Of a DNA stretch of 64,000 bases, positions 1-8,411 are shown piece by piece. The stretch is from Saccharomonospora amisosensis (GTDB taxonomy: Bacteria > Actinomycetota > Actinomycetes > Mycobacteriales > Pseudonocardiaceae). The translations under genes were made by a program, and so were the position numbers. The stretch spans positions 1-64,000 of the forward strand of contig NZ_JAAOYM010000002.1 in assembly GCF_011761185.1 (NCBI RefSeq), given 5' to 3'. Numbering within the stretch: the stretch's first letter is position 1; every line of letters begins with the position of its first letter. Under the pieces are notes generated by a model. It searched no databases and was not told the origin of the DNA. It saw nothing but the letters and a program-made list of their open reading frames with translations.

Positions 1-312
1 AGCCTGTAGCTGCAACAGCAGAGTCGTGCGGTCGGCCAGCGACTCGTAGTACCGCGCGCCCATCAGCGCCAGCGCGTCTATGCCTCGGGCATCCCTGGCT
101 GCCTGCGCCATTCCATCGCTGAACCGATCGAAGGCCATGCCGACCAGTTCCGAGAAGAGCGCCTTCTTCGTCCGAAACATCCGGAACACGTAGGCCTGCG
201 TAATGCCCGCCTCGCGCGCGATCGCGTCGATCGACGCGCCGTGAAGTCCATGATTCGCGAACTCTCGCGCGGCGATCCCCAACACCTGGGATCGTCGTGC
301 CGTCCCGCTCAT
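1..312 (-). CDS. TetR-family transcriptional regulator (N-terminal part, runs off the window)
   Basis: The minus strand from an ATG at 312 reads without a stop to the window edge, giving 104 residues; the C-terminus lies outside. Residues 1-50 form a typical TetR helix-turn-helix, with GIAAREFANHGLHGASIDAI followed by REAGITQAYVFRMFRTKKAL, the recognition-helix pattern of the family. TetR proteins are ligand-responsive dimeric repressors; the ligand-binding part is mostly missing here, so no inducer can be inferred. It is divergent from the methyltransferase gene that begins at 371, and the 58-bp gap contains repeated and palindromic AT-rich sequence that could be its operator. Confidence 0.85.
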   Translation of the reverse strand, partial: MSGTARRSQVLGIAAREFANHGLHGASIDAIAREAGITQAYVFRMFRTKKALFSELVGMAFDRFSDGMAQAARDARGIDALALMGARYYESLADRTTLLLQLQA

Positions 313-333
313 ACGTGTGGCCACAGCGAAAAG

Positions 334-370
334 GTTACTAGTTACTAACTTATAACTGTAGGCTGGGCCG
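334..370 (+). promoter_or_regulatory. Divergent promoter/operator between TetR and methyltransferase
   Basis: The gap holds a tandem direct repeat GTTACTA-GTTACTA (334-340, 341-347) overlapping an imperfect palindrome with arms AGTTA/TAACT (340-344, 353-357). Immediately after comes TAGGCT (359-364), a -10-like hexamer 6 nt before the GTG at 371, the arrangement of a leaderless actinobacterial promoter. Its position between a TetR gene and its neighbour makes it a candidate TetR operator. That assignment is inference from position and symmetry. Confidence 0.45.
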
Positions 371-1165
371 GTGAGCAGCGATCCCTGGGCGAGCTTGGCC
401 GACCGATTCGTTGACGAGGCATATACCTCGGTGAAGGGGTACGTGCGTACGTACGTGATGCACCAACAGCTGCTGGAGCAACTGCCGCCGCCTCCGGCGG
501 CCGTGCTCGACGTGGGTGGCGGCGCGGGTCATCAGTCGTTCCCGCTCGCTCGGGCAGGCTATGACGTGACGTTGCTCGACCCGTCGGCCGCGATGCTGGA
601 AAAGGCTCGACAACGGCTACAGCGGCTGCCCGGCGAGAGCCGACGACGGGTGACGCTCGTGCAAGCCGACGGTGAGCGCGCGGAGGACGCGGTGCGGGGT
701 CGGCGCTTCGCCGCCGTGCTGTGCCACGGCGTGCTCGGGTACCTCGAACAGCCGCAGATTTTGGTCGAGCAACTGTGCCGCTGCACCGCTGCCGGTGGCC
801 TCGTGTCAATCATGACGGGCAACAGCAGGACGATGGCGGTGCGTCCAGCACTGGAGCGGCGCTGGCAGGACGCGCTCGCCTCGTTCGACGCCAGCACCGC
901 GATCGGGGTACTGGGAGTGCCGAGCCGAGCCGACACGGTGGAAGAACTGGGCGAGCTGCTGCGCACCCACGACGTGGAGCCAGTGCGCTGGTACGGGGTA
1001 TGGCTGTTCGTCGACTGGCTCGAGTTCAGCGGAGCCGAGTTGGACCCGACCGACTCCGAGCAGGTCGCCGCGATGGCGGCGGTCGAACTGGAAGCCGGCC
1101 GACGAGACCCCTACCGGCAGCTCAGTCGCGCCTTTCATCTCGTGGGACGCAACGGGTCACCGTAA
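371..1165 (+). CDS. Class I SAM-dependent methyltransferase (CmoM/SmtA-like)
   Basis: This 264-residue protein has the Rossmann-type SAM-binding motif VLDVGGGAGHQS near residues 45-56, an acidic residue after strand 2 (LLDPSAAML) and the LCHGVLGYLEQP motif IV region. Overall layout, including the N-terminal SLADRFVDEAYTSVKGYVR and the C-terminal DPYRQLSRAFHLV, resembles CmoM, the tRNA 5-carboxymethoxyuridine methyltransferase. Substrate assignment from this alone is tentative. The GTG start is preceded by TAGGCT 6 nt upstream, so the transcript is probably leaderless. It is transcribed divergently from a TetR regulator that may control it. Confidence 0.75.
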   Translation: MSSDPWASLADRFVDEAYTSVKGYVRTYVMHQQLLEQLPPPPAAVLDVGGGAGHQSFPLARAGYDVTLLDPSAAMLEKARQRLQRLPGESRRRVTLVQADGERAEDAVRGRRFAAVLCHGVLGYLEQPQILVEQLCRCTAAGGLVSIMTGNSRTMAVRPALERRWQDALASFDASTAIGVLGVPSRADTVEELGELLRTHDVEPVRWYGVWLFVDWLEFSGAELDPTDSEQVAAMAAVELEAGRRDPYRQLSRAFHLVGRNGSP

Positions 1166-1263
1166 CGGCAGCAGTGAAGCACAGAGCGCCGCCAGGCGGG
1201 CGACGACCAAGCCGACGGACTGGAAACCGACAACAGACTCTCGTGCCGCCGTTGGCCCTGGGC

Positions 1264-1285
1264 TAGGATGAAGTTGAAACTTCAA
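1264..1285 (+). promoter_or_regulatory. -10 element and inverted repeat upstream of the dioxygenase
   Basis: TAGGAT (1264-1269) is a -10-like hexamer. The inverted repeat TTGAA-AC-TTCAA (1274-1278, 1281-1285) follows directly, where the transcript would start. A repressor bound here would block initiation. No regulator gene is adjacent in the window, so which protein binds is unknown. Confidence 0.4.
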
Positions 1286-1299
1286 TGGGAGCGGCCCGA

Positions 1300-2088
1300 A
1301 TGTCAGTCGAACCCGGCACGATGCCAGTCCTCTACCTCAGCCACGGCGCGCCGCCACTGGCCGACGACACCACCTGGACCCGGCAACTCGCGGACATCTC
1401 CGCAGGACTGCCCCGGCCGGAAGCGGTGCTGATCGTGTCGGCCCACTGGGAGCGAGCACCACTGACACTCGGCGCTACCACAACGGTTCCGCTCGTGTAC
1501 GACTTCTGGGGCTTCGACGAGCGGTACTACCGCGTCCGGTACCCCGCTCCCGGAGCGCCCGCACTCGCGAGCAGGGTGCGTGGCCTCCTGCACGACACCG
1601 GCACGCCCTTGCACGAGGACCCCGAACGCGGCCTCGACCACGGTGCCTACGTGCCACTGGTCGAGATGTACCCCGAAGCCGACGTGCCGGTGCTGCAGGT
1701 TTCCATGCCGTCGCTCGACCCGCGGCGGTTGTACGACCTCGGGCGCAGGCTCGCGCCGTTGCGTGAGGAGGGGGTGCTGATCGTCGGCAGCGGGTTCTTC
1801 ACCCACAACCTCGCCGCGCTGCGCATGGTCGACGGCGTCGACTCAACGCCACCGGCCTGGTCCGCAGAGTTCGACCAGTGGGGACGGCAGGCACTGGAGG
1901 CAGGCGACATCGACTCCGTGCTCGACTTCGAGCGCAAGGCTCCCGCCGCCCGGCTGGCGCACCCACGCAGCGAGCACTTCGCACCACTGTTCGTGGCTCT
2001 CGGCGCGGGAGAAGGCTCCGGCGCCGTCCGCACCGTCGTCGACGGGTACTGGTACGGCCTGGCCAAGCGATCGCTACGACTTGGCTGA
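1300..2088 (+). CDS. Class III extradiol-type dioxygenase (LigB / DODA-like)
   Basis: The 262-residue product matches the LigB/4,5-DOPA-dioxygenase-like family. It has the N-terminal metal-site motif YLSHGAPPL (His about residue 12), the conserved IVSAHWE, the YDFWGFDERYY motif, GLDHGAYVPL (His) and GSGFFTHNL (His). Family members are iron- or zinc-dependent ring-opening dioxygenases of catecholic substrates; the native substrate cannot be told from sequence. The ATG at 1300 is preferred because GGGAG lies at 1287-1291, before it; an in-frame ATG at 1285 is the alternative. It stands alone, after a gap of 134 bp from the methyltransferase. Confidence 0.8.
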   Translation: MSVEPGTMPVLYLSHGAPPLADDTTWTRQLADISAGLPRPEAVLIVSAHWERAPLTLGATTTVPLVYDFWGFDERYYRVRYPAPGAPALASRVRGLLHDTGTPLHEDPERGLDHGAYVPLVEMYPEADVPVLQVSMPSLDPRRLYDLGRRLAPLREEGVLIVGSGFFTHNLAALRMVDGVDSTPPAWSAEFDQWGRQALEAGDIDSVLDFERKAPAARLAHPRSEHFAPLFVALGAGEGSGAVRTVVDGYWYGLAKRSLRLG

Positions 2089-2148
2089 ACGCGGCGATCC
2101 TCACCCGGCGGTTGCACCGAGTTGGCATCGCAGTAACAGCGTTCCCGC

Positions 2149-2154
2149 TACTGT
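2149..2154 (+). promoter_or_regulatory. Leaderless-type -10 element of the AI-2E-family gene
   Basis: TACTGT lies 6 nt before the GTG at 2161, matching the TANNNT-N6-start pattern seen repeatedly in this window. It supports 2161 over the in-frame GTG at 2155. Confidence 0.4.
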
Positions 2155-2160
2155 GTGCCC

Positions 2161-3372
2161 GTGAGCGAGCCTGAACCCCAACGCCGGAAAGCCACGAACC
2201 GGACAGCTTCCGTGGTCGCCGAGGGAGCCGACGTGACGGCGGCGGTGCCGAAGGGATTGCGCGTCAGCGCCGCACTGGCATGGCGGTTCCTCGTCGTCAT
2301 AGCAGCCCTCTACGTCATCGGCTGGGTCGTCGGCTACCTCTCGGTGGCCGTCATTCCGGTCGCCATCGCCTTGCTGCTGGCCGCGCTGCTGGCCCCGGCC
2401 GTGCACCGGCTGGTGCGGCTGCGCGTACCGAGGGGGCTGGCGGCCGCGATCGTGCTGATCGCGGGCCTCGGGGCCGTCGGCGGGTTGCTGACTTTCGTCA
2501 TCATCCAGTTCACCGACGGGCTGCCCGCGTTACAGCGCCAGCTCAACGAGAGCCTCGATCAGATCAAGGACTGGCTCATCAACGGGCCACTGCACCTGCG
2601 CGAAACGCAGATCGAGGAGTTCGTCAACAACGCCATCGGGCTGATCCAGGAGAACCAGGCATCGATCACCGCGAGTGCACTGACCACGGCGGGCACGGTC
2701 GGCGAGATACTCACCGGCTTCCTGCTCACCCTGTTCGTCCTCATCTTCTTCCTGATCAACGGCGAGCAGATCTGGACCTTCCTGATGCGCGGTGTTCCCT
2801 CCGGCGTGCGAGCCCGCGCCGACACCGCCGGTCGGCGCGGTTTCGCATCGCTCGTCAGCTACGTACGCGCGACCGCGGCCGTCGCCGTCGTGGACGGTGT
2901 CGGCATCGGTATCGGGTTGTGGATCGTCGGCGTCCCGCTTGTCGTCCCGCTGGCGACGCTGGTATTCCTCGGGGCGTTCGTACCGATCATCGGAGCCGTC
3001 GTCACCGGGGCTGTCGCCGTGCTGGTGGCACTGGTGACCAACGGATTCGTCACCGCACTCGTGGTGCTGGCCATCGTCGTCGGTGTGATGCAACTGGAAG
3101 GCCACGTACTACAACCGCTGCTGCTGGGCAGGGCGGTGAAGCTGCACCCGCTCGCCGTGATCCTCGCGATCACCGCGGGCCTCGTCACCGCGGGCATCCC
3201 CGGTGCGCTGCTCTCCGTGCCGCTGCTGGCGATCCTCAACTCCGGAATCAAATCGCTGGTCAACGAGCACCATCCGGACCCGGACGCCATTGACGTGCTT
3301 TCGGACTCCGGCGCCCGCCCCGATACCGACGCCGATGTGGCCGATGGCGAGCGGGAGCAAGAACGGGCATGA
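2161..3372 (+). CDS. AI-2E family transporter (PF01594-type membrane protein)
   Basis: This 403-residue polytopic membrane protein has the layout of the AI-2E_transport family. Paired hydrophobic segments lie near residues 40-75 and 85-110, followed by a soluble central part, then segments around 180-205, 230-255, 260-310 and 330-360. The conserved block LEGHVLQPLLLGRAVKLHPL and the downstream GIPGALLSVPLLAIL are typical. Despite the family name, most members have other or unknown roles, such as ion or antibiotic-stress transport. Its stop overlaps the next gene's start (ATGA at 3369-3372), so it is translationally coupled to the sensor kinase that follows. Confidence 0.85.
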   Translation: MSEPEPQRRKATNRTASVVAEGADVTAAVPKGLRVSAALAWRFLVVIAALYVIGWVVGYLSVAVIPVAIALLLAALLAPAVHRLVRLRVPRGLAAAIVLIAGLGAVGGLLTFVIIQFTDGLPALQRQLNESLDQIKDWLINGPLHLRETQIEEFVNNAIGLIQENQASITASALTTAGTVGEILTGFLLTLFVLIFFLINGEQIWTFLMRGVPSGVRARADTAGRRGFASLVSYVRATAAVAVVDGVGIGIGLWIVGVPLVVPLATLVFLGAFVPIIGAVVTGAVAVLVALVTNGFVTALVVLAIVVGVMQLEGHVLQPLLLGRAVKLHPLAVILAITAGLVTAGIPGALLSVPLLAILNSGIKSLVNEHHPDPDAIDVLSDSGARPDTDADVADGEREQERA

Positions 3373-4514
3373 CCGGTCGGCGGCTGCGTGATCCGGCGAC
3401 ACCGCTTTGGTGGAGCACGATCGCGCTGCGCTGGGTGACGCTCGGCTTCGCACTCGGTGCGCTGCTGGTGCACCACCACGGCTACCAGCGCCCATGGCTG
3501 GCATGGACCGCCTTCGCCGTCATGGTGGTCTGGACCGCTGTCACGAGCCTGTGCTACCTGCGGGGGTCGCTGCGCTTCGCATGGCTTGTCGTCACCGACG
3601 TCGCCATCACCTGCGCGCTCATGCTGACCTCGCCGGTTGTGCTTTCCGACGCGCAGTACGCGCGATTGGCGCCTCTGGTCACCACCGTGTGGGCAGCGGT
3701 ACCGCCGCTGGCCGCGGGCGCCAGATTCGGCGCCACGGGTGGCGTCGTCGCGGGCCTGGCGGTAGCGGTCGCCACGGGGTTCGCCCGGCAGGAGTTGACC
3801 CTCGACGTCGCGAGGGACGGCGTGCTGCTCACCGCGAGCGGCCTGCTGATCGGTATCACCGCGACCACGGCACGCCGCTCACAGGCCGCGCTCGCGCGTG
3901 CGATGCGTACCGAGGCGGCCACGGCGGAACGGGAACGGCTGGCGCGCTCCATCCACGACAGCGTGTTGCAGGTGCTGGCCAGGGTGCGGCGAAGGGGCAC
4001 CGAACTCGGCGGCGAAGCAGCTGAACTCGCTCGGTTGGCTGGTGAGCAGGAGATCGCGTTGCGCGCACTCGTCACCACGGGGCATTCCGCCCCGTCGGCC
4101 TCAGGCGACGCGGACCTGCGCGGCGCGCTGCAACTACTCGCGACCTCGACGGTGCAGGTCTCCACACCAGCTGGGGAGGTACGGCTGCCGCGAGAGACCG
4201 TGACGGAACTGGTCGCCGCCACCAAGGAAGCGCTGTCCAACGTGGAACGGCACGCAGGCACCGACGCCAAGGCGTGGGTGCTGCTGGAGGACCTCACCGA
4301 GGAGGTCGTGTTGACCATCAGGGACGACGGTCCCGGTATTCCGGCGGGACGACTCGAAAGTGCCGTGGCAGAAGGACGCCTCGGCGTCGAGAAGTCCATC
4401 AAGGGGCGACTCACCGCGCTCGGCGGTAGCTGCGCGCTGGAGACCGAGCCCGGTTCAGGCACCGAATGGGAGTTGCGGGCGCCAAGGACAAGACCACGGA
4501 GGGGGAACCGATGA
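3369..4514 (+). CDS. Sensor histidine kinase, MacS-like (DUF5931 N-terminus)
   Basis: The 381-residue kinase has an N-terminal membrane domain with about five to six hydrophobic segments (residues 15-165) lacking an obvious extracytoplasmic sensor loop. A cytoplasmic HisKA_3-type region follows, with phospho-acceptor motif ERLARSIHDSVLQVLARV (about residues 190-207). The HATPase_c part shows the N box KEALSNVERHA and G box DDGPGIP. This is the MacS/NarL-system kinase layout. It is coupled by 4-bp overlaps to the AI-2E-family protein upstream and to the response regulator downstream, so all three are probably one operon and one sensing unit. Confidence 0.85.
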   Translation: MTGRRLRDPATPLWWSTIALRWVTLGFALGALLVHHHGYQRPWLAWTAFAVMVVWTAVTSLCYLRGSLRFAWLVVTDVAITCALMLTSPVVLSDAQYARLAPLVTTVWAAVPPLAAGARFGATGGVVAGLAVAVATGFARQELTLDVARDGVLLTASGLLIGITATTARRSQAALARAMRTEAATAERERLARSIHDSVLQVLARVRRRGTELGGEAAELARLAGEQEIALRALVTTGHSAPSASGDADLRGALQLLATSTVQVSTPAGEVRLPRETVTELVAATKEALSNVERHAGTDAKAWVLLEDLTEEVVLTIRDDGPGIPAGRLESAVAEGRLGVEKSIKGRLTALGGSCALETEPGSGTEWELRAPRTRPRRGNR

Positions 4515-5158
4515 CGATCTCGGTGATGATCGTCGATGATCATCCGATCTGGCGCGACGGGGTAGCGAGAGACCTCACCGAACACGGGTTCGACGTGCGG
4601 GCGACGGCGGCCGACGCGGCGGCGGCGGTACGGATCGCCCGCGCGGTCAGGCCCGACGTCGTGCTCATGGACCTCAACCTCGGGGAGAGCTCGGGAGTGG
4701 CCGCCACCCGTTCCGTCACAACGGAACTGCCGGGCACTCGGGTGCTCGTGCTGTCGGCGAGCGGTGAGCACGACGACGTGTTGCAGGCGGTGATGGCAGG
4801 CGCCTCGGGGTATCTGGTGAAGTCCGCGTCGGTCACCGAACTCGTCGACGCGGTACGCAGGACCGCCGACGGCGACCCGGTGTTCACAGCGGGCCTCGCG
4901 GGCATGGTGCTCGGCGAGTACCGGCGCATGGCCGGCGCCTCGTCGGGTTCACAACCACCACCGCCGCGCCTCACCGAGCGCGAGACCGAGGTGTTGCGGC
5001 TAGTGGCGAAGGGGCTGACAGCACGTCAGATCGCCACGAAGCTCGTCATCTCACATCGCACGGTCGAGAACCACGTGCAGTCGACCCTGCGCAAGCTACA
5101 GCTGCACAACCGGGTCGAACTCGCCCGCTACGCCATCGAGCACGGCCTCGACACCTGA
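4511..5158 (+). CDS. NarL/FixJ-type response regulator (MacR-like)
   Basis: The 215-residue protein has a receiver domain (residues 1-120) with the acidic pocket DD at 9-10, phospho-acceptor Asp54 in VVLMDLNLGE and the conserved Lys in LVKSASVTEL. A C-terminal LuxR-type HTH (about residues 150-210) has LTERETEVLRLVAKGLT and ISHRTVENHV. The ATG at 4511 overlaps the kinase stop (ATGA) and has a strong GGAGGGGG site at 4498-4505. It is the cognate partner of the upstream MacS-like kinase. Target genes are not identifiable here. Confidence 0.88.
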   Translation: MTISVMIVDDHPIWRDGVARDLTEHGFDVRATAADAAAAVRIARAVRPDVVLMDLNLGESSGVAATRSVTTELPGTRVLVLSASGEHDDVLQAVMAGASGYLVKSASVTELVDAVRRTADGDPVFTAGLAGMVLGEYRRMAGASSGSQPPPPRLTERETEVLRLVAKGLTARQIATKLVISHRTVENHVQSTLRKLQLHNRVELARYAIEHGLDT

Positions 5159-5225
5159 GCCGCCGGGGATGATTCTTCGGGGTGGCGTCGGGGTTTTCCC
5201 GGATTCGCCTCGGGCGGCAGCGGCA

Positions 5226-5231
5226 TAGCAT
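5226..5231 (+). promoter_or_regulatory. Leaderless-type -10 element of the DUF1707 gene
   Basis: TAGCAT lies 7 nt before the GTG at 5239. This supports 5239 as the true start over the in-frame GTG at 5182, because the hexamer would lie inside the coding region if 5182 were used. Confidence 0.45.
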
Positions 5232-5238
5232 CGGCTTC

Positions 5239-5895
5239 GTGAACGAGGCAGAGCCCGACGAGACCAAGGTTCCCGACGAGCAGGAACGGTTGCGCAACCT
5301 GCGGGTGTCGGACGCCGAGCGTGAGCACGTGGTGGAACTGCTGCAACAAGCCATCGGGCGCGGGTTGCTCGATCTCGACGAGTTCACCGAACGCACCGAC
5401 ACCGCACTCGCGGCGCGCACCCGCGGCGAGCTCAACACCGTGCTCATCGACCTGCCCGGCCTGGTGCATCCCGACGCCACGATGCGCGGTGGGCACACCT
5501 CCCCGCCCGAAGCCGCCCGCACGGCACCGGGTCAACGGGTCAAGCTGCGGGCACACGGCTCCTCACTGGTGCGCAAGGGAAACTGGTTCGTACCAGCCGA
5601 GCTGCTCGTGGTCAACAAGTACGGGGAGACCAAGCTCGACTTCAGCGAGGCGGAGATCGCGGCGCCCGTCGTGCACGTGGAACTGGACACCAAGTGGAGC
5701 GCGGTGCACATCGTGATCCCGGAGCAGGCGGCTGTCGATCTCAACGGATTGACCGAACTCAAGTGGTCGTCCATCGACGACAAGACCAACTCCGCGGGCA
5801 AGTTGGGTAGTCCGAGGTTCGTCTTCACCGGCAAGGTGACGGGCGGTTCGCTGTCCGTGCGTTACCCGCGCCGGGGATGGTTCTCGGCCTGCTAG
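5239..5895 (+). CDS. DUF1707 (SHOCT-like) domain protein with LiaF-like C-terminus
   Basis: The 218-residue protein opens with an N-terminal DUF1707 module (about residues 12-65): RVSDAEREHVVELLQQAIGR, then GLLDLDEFTERTDTALAART. The C-terminal part is a beta-rich region (KLRAHGSSLVRKGNWFVPAE, then the KYGETKLDFSEAEI repeat style) resembling the cell-wall-active antibiotic-response/LiaF-like domain, without membrane segments. DUF1707 proteins are common in actinobacteria and biochemically uncharacterised. The stop codon overlaps the stop of ptsI on the other strand (CTAG at 5892-5895), so the two genes converge with no spacer. Confidence 0.8.
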   Translation: MNEAEPDETKVPDEQERLRNLRVSDAEREHVVELLQQAIGRGLLDLDEFTERTDTALAARTRGELNTVLIDLPGLVHPDATMRGGHTSPPEAARTAPGQRVKLRAHGSSLVRKGNWFVPAELLVVNKYGETKLDFSEAEIAAPVVHVELDTKWSAVHIVIPEQAAVDLNGLTELKWSSIDDKTNSAGKLGSPRFVFTGKVTGGSLSVRYPRRGWFSAC

Positions 5896-7535
5896 GCCTG
5901 CCCCCCGGGCGTGGCCGCCGCGCGCGCTGCCCGTGCCGTCGGTGCGGCCAGCGCCGCCTGCGCCGCCGCTGCGCATTCCGCCGATGTCACGGCCGCCAGG
6001 CTCGCGCCGACAGCACGCACCGAGGCGGGGTTCATGGAAAGGCTCGTCACACCCAATCCCACCAGCACCCGCGCAAGCAACGGGTCCGCCGCCGCCTCGC
6101 CGCACACACCCGCCGGTTTGCCCTTCGCCGTCGCCGCCTCACCGACGAGGGCGAGCAGCCGCAGCAGCGCGGGTTGCCACGGATCGTTCAACGTGGCCAC
6201 CGCGCCGAGTTGGCGATCGGCGGCGAAGGTGTACTGGGCGAGGTCGTTGGTGCCCACCGAGACGAAGTCCACGGCGTCGAACACCTCGCGCGCCGTCATC
6301 GCCGCGGCGGGCACCTCAATCATCACGCCCGCGCGCGCGATTCCGGCGGCGCGAACCCGCTCGGCGAACCAAGAAGCCTCCTCGGCGGTAGCCACCATCG
6401 GCGCCATCACGGAAACCTCGGCACCGGATTCGGCCGCCGCGCCCGCTATGGCATCGAGTTGGCGATCGAGCACGCTGGTTCGGTCGAACGCCACGCGGAT
6501 GCCGCGCACGCCGAGCGCGGGGTTGGGCTCGGGTTCCTGCGCCAGGAACGCCAGCGGCTTGTCAGCACCGGCGTCGAGGGTGCGGACGACGACCGGCTTG
6601 CCCGCGAACGGTTCGAGCACCGCGCGGTAGGCATCCTGCTGTTGCCCCACACCCGGTTCGTCGTCGGCGTCGAGATAGCAGAACTCGGTACGGAAGAGTC
6701 CGACCCCCTCAGCACCTGCCTCCGCGGCCGCGCGGGCGTCACCGGGAGCACCGACGTTGGCGAGCACCTTCACCTCATGCCCATCGGCGGTCCTGCCCTC
6801 GCCGTCCCACTCCGCGGTTCCCGTGACACTGCTGGCCACCGCGGGAGCCGAAGGGTCCGCCGCCCGCACCGTGCCGGTGTCACCGTCGACGGCGAGCGCT
6901 TCGGCCTCGACCGCCAGCGCGCCACGCACGGCCACGACGGCGGGGATGCCCAGCGAGCGTGCCAGTATGGCCGTGTGGCTGGTGGGCCCGCCTTCCTCGG
7001 TCACGAGCGCGAGCACCTTGGCCGGGTCCAGACTCGCCGTGTCGGCCGGAGCGAGGTCGCGCGCGAGAAGCACGCTCGGGGTGTCCAGGCGGGGTACTCC
7101 CGGCGGCGCTATGCCGAGCAACTCGGCGATGATGCGGTCGCGCACGTCCTCGATGTCTCGGACACGCTCAGCCATGTAGCCGCCCGCGCTCGCCAGCGCG
7201 TGCGCGAAGTTGTTCGCCGCCTCGTACACCGCCCTCGCCGCGGGAATGCGCTGCGCGGTTACGAGCTGCTCCGCCTGGCTCACCAGCGCCGGATCACCCG
7301 CCATCGCGGCGGTCGTGGTCAGGATCGTCGCCGCGTCACCGCCCGCGGCCTCGGCCATCGCTTCCAGTCGCGCGGCGACGTTCTGCGCCGCGGGCGCGAT
7401 CCTTGCCGCCTCCGCGTGTGCGTCCTCCGGCGACGGCGTGCTCGCGGGTTCCGCGATCGAATCGGTGACCTTGACGACAGGCCCGCTCGCGCGCCCTGGA
7501 CTGACGCCCACACCGGAAAGCTGCACATCGGACAT
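5892..7535 (-). CDS. ptsI: Phosphoenolpyruvate-protein phosphotransferase (PTS enzyme I)
   Basis: Enzyme I autophosphorylates from phosphoenolpyruvate and passes the phosphate to HPr at the head of sugar PTS uptake. The 547 residues include the N-terminal swivelling domain with active-site His187 in EEGGPTSHTAILARSLGIPA. The PEP-utiliser TIM barrel has GVGLFRTEFCYLD, RTLDAGADKPL, MIEVPAA, SVGTNDLAQYT and the proton-donor Cys in GVCGEAAADP. Length is normal. It lies 6 bp downstream of rbsK in the same direction, so the two are co-transcribed. No HPr or EII gene is in the window. The start is ATG at 7535. Confidence 0.93.
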   Translation of the reverse strand: MSDVQLSGVGVSPGRASGPVVKVTDSIAEPASTPSPEDAHAEAARIAPAAQNVAARLEAMAEAAGGDAATILTTTAAMAGDPALVSQAEQLVTAQRIPAARAVYEAANNFAHALASAGGYMAERVRDIEDVRDRIIAELLGIAPPGVPRLDTPSVLLARDLAPADTASLDPAKVLALVTEEGGPTSHTAILARSLGIPAVVAVRGALAVEAEALAVDGDTGTVRAADPSAPAVASSVTGTAEWDGEGRTADGHEVKVLANVGAPGDARAAAEAGAEGVGLFRTEFCYLDADDEPGVGQQQDAYRAVLEPFAGKPVVVRTLDAGADKPLAFLAQEPEPNPALGVRGIRVAFDRTSVLDRQLDAIAGAAAESGAEVSVMAPMVATAEEASWFAERVRAAGIARAGVMIEVPAAAMTAREVFDAVDFVSVGTNDLAQYTFAADRQLGAVATLNDPWQPALLRLLALVGEAATAKGKPAGVCGEAAADPLLARVLVGLGVTSLSMNPASVRAVGASLAAVTSAECAAAAQAALAAPTARAARAAATPGGQA

Positions 7536-7541
7536 GCTGCG

Positions 7542-8411
7542 TCACTCTAGTTCGGCGGCGTTGGGATAGGAGGGTTGGGCGCCGCGCCGCCGAACCGACA
7601 TCGTTGCCACCTTCACCCCGCTCGTAGCGGCGTCGACGATGTTCGCGCCACGAGCGAGCGCGGTGGAAAACGCCCCGGCGAACGCGTCGCCCGCTCCCGT
7701 CGTGTCCACGGCCTCCACTTTGGGGGCGCGAATCTCGCTGCTTCCCTCGCCGGTCACCACCACGGCGCCCGAGGCACCCTTCGTGACCACCGCGGCCTTC
7801 GGCCCCAGTTCGAGCAGCCGCATCGCATCGACCGGCTCGGCACCGAGTAGCCAGGCTGCCTCATGCTGGTTCACCAGCAGCACGTCGAGCCCGCTCAGCG
7901 CCTGCTCGGCGACCTCTGCGACGGGAGAAAGATTGAGCACCGTACGTACCCCGGCTTCTTTGGCGCTGACCAGCGCGTGTTCGACGGTGGATAGCGGCAC
8001 TTCCATCGATGCCACCAGGACCCTTGCCCCTGGCAGCGCTGCGGCCACGGCTTCGGGGCACAGTGCCCGGTTCGCTCCGGGCGAGACGAGGATCGAGTTC
8101 TCGCCGTCCGGGGTCACGGTGATGTAGGCGACGCCGGTGGGTCGATCAACCGTGCGGACGTGGTCGGCGCGCACACCGCTGTCGCGAAGTGACTCCAGCA
8201 ACAGCGTGCCGAAACTGTCGTCGCCGACGGCGCCCACCAACGCGACATCCGCGCCGAGCTTGGCGGCGGCGACCGCGGTGTTGGCCCCCTTGCCGCCAGG
8301 CAGGACCTCCGTGTCCGCGCCGAGTACCGTCTCCCCGCCCTGGGGCCTGCGTTCGGCCTTCACGGCGAGGTCGACGTTGGCTGATCCGACCACGAGCACC
8401 TGTGCCGCCAC
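7542..8411 (-). CDS. rbsK: Ribokinase / PfkB-family sugar kinase
   Basis: The 289-residue PfkB-family kinase starts VAAQVLVVGSANVDLAVKAE. It shows signature 1 (LPGGKGANTAVAAAKLGADV) and signature 2 (VDTTGAGDAFAGAFSTAL) with the catalytic Asp. The sequence most resembles ribokinase, which phosphorylates ribose at O5, rather than 1-phosphofructokinase. The GTG at 8411 is chosen because upstream in-frame sequence (to 8516) lacks conserved residues. It precedes ptsI by 6 bp on the minus strand. Pairing a ribokinase-type enzyme with PTS enzyme I is less usual than the fruK-ptsI pairing, so fructose-1-phosphate specificity cannot be ruled out. Confidence 0.85.
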   Translation of the reverse strand: MAAQVLVVGSANVDLAVKAERRPQGGETVLGADTEVLPGGKGANTAVAAAKLGADVALVGAVGDDSFGTLLLESLRDSGVRADHVRTVDRPTGVAYITVTPDGENSILVSPGANRALCPEAVAAALPGARVLVASMEVPLSTVEHALVSAKEAGVRTVLNLSPVAEVAEQALSGLDVLLVNQHEAAWLLGAEPVDAMRLLELGPKAAVVTKGASGAVVVTGEGSSEIRAPKVEAVDTTGAGDAFAGAFSTALARGANIVDAATSGVKVATMSVRRRGAQPSYPNAAELE

